Positions 58,046 to 64,000 of a stretch of 64,000 bases of DNA are shown here, piece by piece. Position 1 is the stretch's first letter. The number at the start of each line of letters is the position of its first letter. The stretch comes from Oscillospiraceae bacterium (GTDB lineage Bacteria > Bacillota > Clostridia > Oscillospirales > Acutalibacteraceae): positions 1-64,000 of the forward strand of contig SVOQ01000001.1 in assembly GCA_015066345.1 (NCBI GenBank), given 5' to 3'. A model generated the notes under the pieces. It ran no database searches. It had not been told where the DNA came from and saw only the letters and a program-made list of their open reading frames with translations. Position numbers and translations under genes: made by a program.

Positions 58046-58175
58046 ATATTGAGCGACTGACTTGATTTAACTCACTTGACGTACCTCTGTACGCCTGCGT
58101 TCATTAAATCGGCGTCATTCATCACAATCTTTGAATTTAGGTATTGGTAGAATATTGAGCGACTGACTTGATTTT
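58046..58175 (+). repeat. Intergenic palindromic repeat (family B, copy 2) inside the rimP-nusA gap
   Basis: A 78-base core (58053-58130) beginning GCGACTGACTTGATTTAA is related to the copy at 49913. The left 24 bases, AATATTGAGCGACTGACTTG and ATTT, are repeated directly at about 58152-58175, as if by target duplication or partial second insertion. The gap is otherwise empty up to the nusA ribosome binding site (58239-58244). Confidence 0.75.
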
Positions 58176-58256
58176 TTGTTTTCGACTTTGAGCATTCAAA
58201 GTTTTTAATATGGTAAAAATTAACTTCAATATACATCGAAAGGAATGGTAAGAAAA

Positions 58257-59345
58257 ATGGCAAGAAAAGCGGCAAAGCCCACCAACCAGAACAAAGAATT
58301 TTTTGAAGCAATCAATTTGCTCGAACAGGAGAGAGGTATTCCTGCGGATTACCTTCTTGAAAAAGTTTGTGCAGCAATTATTACATCCGTCAGACGTGAA
58401 TACGGCGGTGAGGATGTTGTTTTTGTTGATTGCAATCCCGAAAAGAGTGAATTAAGAGTATACCTCAGAAAAACTGTTGTTGAAGAAATCCAGAACAATT
58501 ATGTTGAGATTCTTCCCGAGGAAGCAAAGAAATACAACAAAAATGCCCTCGTTGGTGATATTGTTGAAATTCCTCTTGAAACAAAACAGTTCGGCAGAAT
58601 TGCGGCAACTACCGCAAAGAACGTTATCCGTGGTGATATCCACGATGCTGAAAGAGGACTTATGCTCAGAGAGTTTGAGTCAAAACAGAAAGAACTTGTT
58701 ACAGGTAAAGTTCAGAGTATTGACCCCCAGACAGGTAATGCTACTCTTGAAATCGGTAAAGCGGTTGTTGTTCTTCCTAAATCAAGACAGCTTCCCGACG
58801 AAGTTCTTAAAGAAGGTCAGCTTGTAAAGGTTTATATCGAAGGTGTTAAGGATACACCCAAGGGCCCAAAAGCTATGATTTCAAGAACACACTCAGGTCT
58901 TGTTAAGAGACTTTTCGAAACTGAAGTTCCCGAAATCTATGACGGAATTGTTGAAATTAAATCTGTTGCCCGTGAAGCAGGTTCAAGAACAAAAATCGCA
59001 GTTGTTTCCAAAGACGAAAATGTTGACCCCATCGGTGCTTGTATCGGTCCTAAGGGTACTCGTGTCGGTACAATCGTTGAGTCATTGGGCGGCGAAAAGA
59101 TTGATATCGTAGTTTACGATGAAGACCCTGCAAAGTTTATTGCAGCGGCACTTGCTCCTGCAGATGTTCTCCTTGTAGAAATTGACGAGGAAAAAGAAAA
59201 TGCCTGTCACGTAACTGTTCCCGATACACAGCTTTCACTTGCTATCGGTAACAAGGGTCAGAATGCACGACTTGCTGCAAGACTTACCGGCTGGAAAATA
59301 GATATCAAACCCGAAAGCGGTTTCTATATTCCTCAGAATTCGTGA
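58257..59345 (+). CDS. nusA: Transcription termination/antitermination factor NusA
   Basis: This 362-residue protein binds RNA polymerase and nascent RNA. It has the N-terminal polymerase-binding domain (EFFEAINLLEQERGIPADYLLEKV), an S1 domain (LVTGKVQSIDPQTGNATLEIG) and two KH domains (RTKIAVVSKDENVDPIGACIGPKGTRV and LSLAIGNKGQNARLAARLTGWKIDI). Length fits the short Gram-positive NusA without acidic C-terminal repeats. Start ATG 58257 is chosen because AAAGGAATGG precedes it; the ATG at 58245 is inside that site. Confidence 0.95.
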   Translation: MARKAAKPTNQNKEFFEAINLLEQERGIPADYLLEKVCAAIITSVRREYGGEDVVFVDCNPEKSELRVYLRKTVVEEIQNNYVEILPEEAKKYNKNALVGDIVEIPLETKQFGRIAATTAKNVIRGDIHDAERGLMLREFESKQKELVTGKVQSIDPQTGNATLEIGKAVVVLPKSRQLPDEVLKEGQLVKVYIEGVKDTPKGPKAMISRTHSGLVKRLFETEVPEIYDGIVEIKSVAREAGSRTKIAVVSKDENVDPIGACIGPKGTRVGTIVESLGGEKIDIVVYDEDPAKFIAAALAPADVLLVEIDEEKENACHVTVPDTQLSLAIGNKGQNARLAARLTGWKIDIKPESGFYIPQNS

Positions 59346-59352
59346 GGTCATT

Positions 59353-59613
59353 ATGGCAGAGAAAAAAATACCAATGAGAAAATGTCTGGGTTGCAATGAA
59401 ATGAAACCCAAAAAAGAGCTTATCCGAGCGGTTAAAAGCCCTCAAGGCGAAATTAGTCTTGATTTGACCGGCAAAAAATCGGGTAGAGGTGCATATATTT
59501 GCCCTGATAAAGATTGTTTCGATAAAGCACGAAAAGGCAAAAGACTTGAACGTGCCCTTGAAACAAAAATACCCGAAGAGGTCTACGACGAAATGCTCAA
59601 GGAATTAAACTGA
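59353..59613 (+). CDS. rnpM: RNase P modulator RnpM (YlxR)
   Basis: This 86-residue basic protein of the YlxR/DUF448 family has PMRKCLGCNEMKPKKELIRAVK, GRGAYICPDKDCFDKARKGKRLERAL. In B. subtilis the homologue binds RNase P RNA and modulates its activity. It lies 7 bases after nusA, the conserved position. Its RNA partner is encoded at 19.0 kb. Confidence 0.92.
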   Translation: MAEKKIPMRKCLGCNEMKPKKELIRAVKSPQGEISLDLTGKKSGRGAYICPDKDCFDKARKGKRLERALETKIPEEVYDEMLKELN

Positions 59614-59642
59614 ACGCGAAAGCCGAAAGGACTGTTACAAAA

Positions 59643-59957
59643 TTGAATAAAAAAGATGCAATGGGTTTTTTAGGCATCTGCCGTAAAGCGGGTAAGCTTT
59701 TATGCGGTCACGATGTTGTTAAAGAATCAATAATTTCATCAGGGGCACAACTTGTTATGTTGTCCTCGGATGCTTCCGAGCGATTGGAAAGAGAAATGCG
59801 TCATGCGTGTACTTACAACGGAAAAAATATTCCTGTTTTGCGTACTGCTTTTACAATGGATGATTTTGGTGCAGCCATAGGCAAAAAAGCAGCGGTTTTT
59901 TCCGTTACGGATACCGGATTTGCAACCAATATACTTCATAAATTCGGGGAGGAATAA
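59643..59957 (+). CDS. ylxQ: L7Ae-family K-turn RNA-binding protein (YlxQ)
   Basis: This 104-residue protein has an L7Ae/L30e fold: [35 protein letters not shown], and the C-terminal [18 protein letters not shown]. It is thought to bind kink-turn RNA; a precise target is not known. The start is TTG 59643, after GAAAGGA. It overlaps neither neighbour and follows rnpM by 29 bases. Confidence 0.88.
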   Translation: MNKKDAMGFLGICRKAGKLLCGHDVVKESIISSGAQLVMLSSDASERLEREMRHACTYNGKNIPVLRTAFTMDDFGAAIGKKAAVFSVTDTGFATNILHKFGEE

Positions 59958-59958
59958 G

Positions 59959-62436
59959 ATGATAACTAAATACAAAGTTAATGAAGTCGCAAAGGACTTC
60001 GGTTTACAGAATAAAGATATTACAGAAACACTTGCAAAGTTTTTTGATGAACCCAAAAAATCACAGACAGCCCTTGATACAAAGGAACTCGACGTGCTTT
60101 TTGACGTACTTACTCAGGAAAATTCCGTAAGTGATTTCAATGCATATTTTGCTATGCAGAAAAAAGAAGAAAAGGCTCCTAAGAAAGAAGAAAAGAAAGA
60201 GCCTAAAAAGGCAGAAAACAAGGAATCTCAGAAAAAAGCTCCTCAGAAGAAAGAGGAAACCAAAGCCGAGCCTCAGAAAAAGCAGGAAAAACCGGCAGAT
60301 TCCAATAAAACTAAGAACGAAAAAGCAAATAATAAAAAGGCGGACAATAAAAAGGTTGAAGAAAAGAAACCCGAGGCTAAAAAACACGGCGAGAGCAGTC
60401 TTAATCCCTTTAAGAAACACGAAAAGAAAAATGACGGCCCCATGCAGTCAAGAACAAAGGGTGAAAGACGTACTATCGACACAAGAGCCGAGGATATTCA
60501 GCTTGATAAGTACAACGAAAAGTACGAAAATATTGCTCCCGTTCATTCAATTAACGACAATGTTCAGACTAAGCAGAAATTAAAACAGAAGAGTCAGCAG
60601 TACAGAAAACAACAGGGTATGCGCTCCAAACGTAAGGAGAGCGAAGCAGAAAGATTAAAGAGAATCGAAGCCGAAAGAGCAAAGAAAACTCTTGTAATCA
60701 CTGTACCCGAAGAAATTACCGTTGGCGACCTTGCAGCAATGCTTAAAAGAACCGCTGCCGAGGTTATCAAAAAGTTGTTCTCCTTGGGTATGATGGCAAC
60801 TGTTAACCAGGTTATCGACTATGATACCGCTGAAATCGTTGCAACAGAACTTGGTGCAAAGGTTAAAAAAGAAGTTGTTGTTACTATTGAGGACAGAATT
60901 ATTGACGACCACGAGGACAACGAAGCAGACCTTCTTCCCAGAAGTCCCGTTGTTTGCGTTATGGGTCACGTTGACCACGGTAAAACATCGCTTCTTGACG
61001 CTATTAAGAATACATCCGTTACTGAAACAGAAGCGGGTGGTATTACTCAGCACCTTGGTGCTTACAGAGTACATCTTAACGGTCAGGATATTACTTTCCT
61101 TGATACTCCCGGTCACGCCGCATTTACTGCTATGCGTGCTCGTGGTGCTATGGCAACAGATATTGCAATCCTTGTTGTTGCCGCAGACGACGGTATTATG
61201 CCCCAGACTATTGAGGCTATTAACCATGCTAAAGCAGCAGGTGTTTCCGTTGTTGTCGCTATTAACAAAATGGATAAACCCGACGCTTCACCCGACAAGA
61301 TCATGCAGCAGCTTACTGAGCACGAGCTCATTCCCGAGGAATGGGGCGGTGATGTTATCTGTGTTCCCGTTTCTGCAAAAACAAGAATGAATATTGATAC
61401 ACTTCTTGAGTCAGTTCTTCTTGTAGCAGAAATGAAAGAACTTAAGGCTAACCCCAACCGTGCAGGTAAAGGTATTGTTATTGAGGCTAAACTTGACAAG
61501 GGTCGTGGCCCCGTTGCAACTCTTCTTGTTCAGAACGGTACAGTTAAATCAGGTGACATTATCGTTGCGGGTACTGCAGTTGGTCGTGTTCGTGTTATGA
61601 CTGACGACAAGGGCAGAAAAGTTAACGAAGCAGGTCCCTCTGTTCCCGTTGAAATTACAGGTCTTGCAGAAGTTCCCATCGGTGGCGACCAGTTTGACTG
61701 CGTATCCGATGAAAAACTTGCCCGCGAACTTGTTGAGCAGAGAAAGAATCAGCAGAAGGAAGAAGAATTCCGTTCAATGCAGAAGGTTACTCTTGATAAC
61801 TTGTTCGATTCAATTAACGCAGGTTCTCTTAAAGACCTTAATATTATTGTTAAAGCAGACGTTCAGGGTTCAGTTGAAGCCGTTCGTCAGAGCCTTGAAA
61901 AACTTTCCAACGAAGAAGTTCGTGTTAAAGTTATCCACGGTGGTGTTGGTGCAGTTAACGAATCCGACGTTATGCTCGCAAACGCCTCAAATGCCCTTAT
62001 TGTTGGTTTCAACGTTCGTCCCGACTCAGTTGCCGAAACTCATGCAGAGCGTGACGGTGTTGAAATGAGAATGTACAGAGTTATTTACGATTGTATCGAG
62101 GAAGTTGAAGCAGCTATCAAAGGTATGCTTGCTCCCAAATTCCGTGATGTTGAAATGGGTAAAGCCGAAGTACGTAACGTATTTAAACTTTCAAGTGCCG
62201 GTACAATTGCAGGTAGCTATGTTATCGACGGTAAAATTACAAGAAACTCTAAAATCCGTGTTGTGCGTGACGGTATCGTTATTTTTGAAGATGAAATCGC
62301 TTCACTTAAGCGTTTCAAAGACGACCAGCGTGAGGTAGCAACAGGCTACGAATGCGGTATCGGTCTTAACAAATTCAATGATATCAAAGAGGGCGATATC
62401 CTCGAAGCATACATTGTTGAAGAGTATAAAGACTAA
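59959..62436 (+). CDS. infB: Translation initiation factor IF-2
   Basis: This 825-residue GTPase brings fMet-tRNA to the 30S subunit and promotes subunit joining. It has an N-terminal domain ([13 protein letters not shown]), a long Lys/Glu/Ala linker (about 70-210), the IF2_N domain ([26 protein letters not shown]), and the G domain: [40 protein letters not shown]. Domains II-IV with [11 protein letters not shown] and [17 protein letters not shown] complete it. Start ATG 59959 lies behind GGGGAGGAA. Full length and uninterrupted. Confidence 0.96.
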   Translation: MITKYKVNEVAKDFGLQNKDITETLAKFFDEPKKSQTALDTKELDVLFDVLTQENSVSDFNAYFAMQKKEEKAPKKEEKKEPKKAENKESQKKAPQKKEETKAEPQKKQEKPADSNKTKNEKANNKKADNKKVEEKKPEAKKHGESSLNPFKKHEKKNDGPMQSRTKGERRTIDTRAEDIQLDKYNEKYENIAPVHSINDNVQTKQKLKQKSQQYRKQQGMRSKRKESEAERLKRIEAERAKKTLVITVPEEITVGDLAAMLKRTAAEVIKKLFSLGMMATVNQVIDYDTAEIVATELGAKVKKEVVVTIEDRIIDDHEDNEADLLPRSPVVCVMGHVDHGKTSLLDAIKNTSVTETEAGGITQHLGAYRVHLNGQDITFLDTPGHAAFTAMRARGAMATDIAILVVAADDGIMPQTIEAINHAKAAGVSVVVAINKMDKPDASPDKIMQQLTEHELIPEEWGGDVICVPVSAKTRMNIDTLLESVLLVAEMKELKANPNRAGKGIVIEAKLDKGRGPVATLLVQNGTVKSGDIIVAGTAVGRVRVMTDDKGRKVNEAGPSVPVEITGLAEVPIGGDQFDCVSDEKLARELVEQRKNQQKEEEFRSMQKVTLDNLFDSINAGSLKDLNIIVKADVQGSVEAVRQSLEKLSNEEVRVKVIHGGVGAVNESDVMLANASNALIVGFNVRPDSVAETHAERDGVEMRMYRVIYDCIEEVEAAIKGMLAPKFRDVEMGKAEVRNVFKLSSAGTIAGSYVIDGKITRNSKIRVVRDGIVIFEDEIASLKRFKDDQREVATGYECGIGLNKFNDIKEGDILEAYIVEEYKD

Positions 62437-62447
62437 TAGGAGAATTT

Positions 62448-62804
62448 ATGGGAACATACAGACAGAACAGAACCGCTGAGGATATCAGAAGGGAAATTGC
62501 AACCATCGTCAGAGAGTTGAAAGACCCCCGTATATCTGACCATCTTATCAGCGTTGCCCGTGCCGAAGTGGCTTCCGACTCATCTTATGTAAAAGTTTAC
62601 GTCAGTGCCGTTGAGGGTATTGATGTGGCAAAGGGTGCGGCTAAAGCCCTTACAGGTGCTACGGGTCTTGTAAGACGTGAAGTAGGCAAACGCCTGGGAC
62701 TTCGCAAAACTCCCGAAATTAAATTTGTAGCGGATGATTCTATCGAATACGGTATGAACATCGTCAAAAAGTTAGAGGAAATTTCCTCGAATAATAACGA
62801 CTGA
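62448..62804 (+). CDS. rbfA: Ribosome-binding factor A
   Basis: This 118-residue protein binds the 30S subunit during maturation of the 16S 5' end. It has RTAEDIRREIATIVRELKDPRISDHLISVARAEVASDSSYVKVYVSAVEG and LRKTPEIKFVADDSIEYGMNI, matching RbfA over its whole length. It follows infB by 11 bases. Confidence 0.95.
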   Translation: MGTYRQNRTAEDIRREIATIVRELKDPRISDHLISVARAEVASDSSYVKVYVSAVEGIDVAKGAAKALTGATGLVRREVGKRLGLRKTPEIKFVADDSIEYGMNIVKKLEEISSNNND

Positions 62805-62813
62805 GTGGATAGT

Positions 62814-63767
62814 ATGGTTATTGATAGAAATGAATGTTTAAAGCTTTTGAGAGAGAATGAGGAATTTCTTGTTCTCTCCCACGAGCATCCTGACGGTGAT
62901 ACCCTCGGCTCCGCCTTTGCTCTTTGTGAAATTCTCAGAATTATGGGTAAAAAAAGAGCATTTTTGTGCAGTGACGAAATTTCGTCGGATTTTAACTTTA
63001 TGACGGGGGGTTTTACTCCCGATTATGTTGAAAATCCGTTTGTAATTGCCGTTGATGTGGCAGATGTTAAACTTCTCGGAAAAATCGGTGAACAATATGG
63101 CGATAAGGTTGATTTATGTATTGACCACCATTTGTCCAACACATATTATGCAAAATATAATCTTGTTGAGGACAGAGCCGCCGCTTGTGGTATTATTTAT
63201 GAAATAGCCAAGGATTTGGGTATTGAAACCAACCGATATTTCAGGAATTGCATATATACGGGTATTTCTACTGATACGGGTTGCTTCAGGTATCAGAATG
63301 TAACGCCCGTAGTGTTCCGCATTGCCGCAGAACTTACCGAGCAGGGTGTTGATTCAGTAAAAATCAACAAGATTATGTTTGAAACCAAAACCAAGAGGTT
63401 TCTCCGTCTTGAAATGATAGCAAGAGAAACTCTTGAATATCATTTTGACGATAAATGTGCCCTTATTACCATAACTCAGGATATGTTCCGAAAAAGCGGT
63501 TCGGATGAAAGTGAGTGCTACCCCATAACTGCACTTCCCCGTCAGATAGAGGGAGTGTTGGTGGGTGCCGTTATCAAACAACAAAAGGACGGTTCTTTTA
63601 AAGTTTCCGTAAGAACTGATGACGGTATAGATGCTTCTGAAATCTGTAAACGACTTGGTGGCGGCGGTCACAAAGGTGCCGCAGGTGCAACCTTGGGATA
63701 CGACCTTGAAAAAGGTAAAGAGGAACTTTTCAAATCAATAAAAATTTCATTGGACGGTAAAATATAA
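62814..63767 (+). CDS. nrnA: DHH/DHHA1 nanoRNase and pAp phosphatase
   Basis: This 317-residue bifunctional enzyme degrades 2-5 nt RNA fragments and hydrolyses 3'-phosphoadenosine 5'-phosphate. DHH motifs are LSHEHPDGDTLGSAFAL, VAVDVADVKLL, CIDHHLSNTYYA (DHH) and YTGISTDTGCFRYQN; the DHHA1 domain ends with KRLGGGGHKGAAGATL. ATG 62814 is preferred; a GTG at 62805 is in frame and directly follows the rbfA stop. The stop overlaps the truB start (TAATG). Confidence 0.93.
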   Translation: MVIDRNECLKLLRENEEFLVLSHEHPDGDTLGSAFALCEILRIMGKKRAFLCSDEISSDFNFMTGGFTPDYVENPFVIAVDVADVKLLGKIGEQYGDKVDLCIDHHLSNTYYAKYNLVEDRAAACGIIYEIAKDLGIETNRYFRNCIYTGISTDTGCFRYQNVTPVVFRIAAELTEQGVDSVKINKIMFETKTKRFLRLEMIARETLEYHFDDKCALITITQDMFRKSGSDESECYPITALPRQIEGVLVGAVIKQQKDGSFKVSVRTDDGIDASEICKRLGGGGHKGAAGATLGYDLEKGKEELFKSIKISLDGKI

Positions 63768-64000
63768 TGACCGGTATTATTCCGCTTAAAAAAGGTGAAA
63801 ATATAACATCTTTCTTTGCCGTTAACAAGGTAAGACGACTTGTGGGTGAAAAAAAGGCAGGGCATACGGGTACTCTTGACCCTAATGCCACGGGTGTGTT
63901 GCCCATTGCTATGGGTGGTGCAACGCGTTTTATTGAACTTTTACCCACCCACAAAAAAGCATATAAAGCCACTTTTAAAACAGGCTTCAGGACGGATACT
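63767..64000 (+). CDS. truB: tRNA pseudouridine(55) synthase, 5' part
   Basis: The first 78 codons are present before the window ends. IIPLKKGENITSFFAVNKVRRL and KAGHTGTLDPNATGVLPIAMGGATR are diagnostic of TruB; the Asp in TLDP is the catalytic residue that attacks C6 of U55. The start overlaps the nrnA stop by one base (TAATG), so the genes are coupled. Confidence 0.93.
   Translation, partial: MTGIIPLKKGENITSFFAVNKVRRLVGEKKAGHTGTLDPNATGVLPIAMGGATRFIELLPTHKKAYKATFKTGFRTDT

Noticed and set aside
60655-61227. 190-residue minus-strand ORF inside infB
   Set aside because: It is antisense to the IF-2 G domain; the Cys/Asn/Ser-rich composition is typical of reversed conserved codons.

Overview
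The window reads as chromosomal DNA of an anaerobic, fermentative, low-to-mid GC Firmicute of the class Clostridia, most likely a gut or rumen Oscillospirales/Ruminococcaceae relative. The reasons are strong AGGAG-type ribosome binding sites, TTGaca-17-TAtaaT promoters, several TTG/GTG starts, the Gram-positive block rimP-nusA-rnpM(ylxR)-ylxQ-infB-rbfA-nrnA-truB, an Fe-S L-serine dehydratase, a dockerin protein, and plant or host glycan enzymes (GH78, GH2, an (alpha/alpha)6 glycosidase, uronate isomerase, GPH sugar symporter). The species is an inference; no rRNA or tRNA gene is present.

Layout. 1-3.3 kb: end of an unknown gene, then a lipoprotein / EEP phosphatase / alanine-sodium symporter operon. 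3.3-6.45 kb (minus): a signalling cassette of a Ser/Thr kinase with a non-canonical DFG position, a helix-turn-helix protein and a membrane-anchored zinc-ribbon/leucine-rich-repeat protein, flanked by direct copies of one terminator hairpin. 6.46-9.4 kb (minus): glycosidase and uxaC. 9.5-14.3 kb (plus): four tandem paralogous membrane proteins, then an AgrA/AgrC-type LytTR two-component system. 14.35-18.9 kb (minus): YhcH-family protein, a membrane protein, glnS and gltX. 19.0-25.5 kb: rnpB, double-dockerin protein, rsmA, GH78 rhamnosidase, a small XRE regulator divergent from a zinc-ribbon/coiled-coil membrane protein. 25.6-34.9 kb: aldolase and dCMP deaminase; YjdF-like membrane protein; secreted ceramidase-like and PHP proteins; ACT/UPF0210 pair with a GNAT-like acyltransferase. 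34.9-44 kb (minus): an operon of lipoprotein, nitroreductase, mnmG and GH2 enzyme; a GPH symporter; L-serine dehydratase and mnmA. 44-50 kb: PHP phosphoesterase; an in-frame tadA-luxS fusion and a CPBP protease; zapA-dut-mnmE. 50-57.3 kb: GNAT, class I LysRS with an added tRNA-binding domain, a DUF1874-like protein, glyQS, small membrane protein, GGR-family oxidoreductase. 57.4-64 kb: the translation/ribosome-maturation operon, cut inside truB.

Functional themes. Translation and tRNA maturation are dense: four aminoacyl-tRNA synthetases, MnmA/MnmE/MnmG (all steps on U34), TadA (A34), RNase P RNA with RnpM, RsmA, RimP, RbfA, IF-2 and TruB. Carbohydrate use is the second theme. Between genes there is an unusually rich set of palindromic repeats. 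The most striking are two tandem strings of miniature hairpins joined by a constant 7-nt linker (ATATCGC at 55.2 kb; ACTTMRY at 55.9 kb). The strongest candidates for something new are these hairpin strings, the TadA-LuxS fusion, the modular membrane-protein array beside the LytTR system, and the kinase/HTH/LRR cassette.
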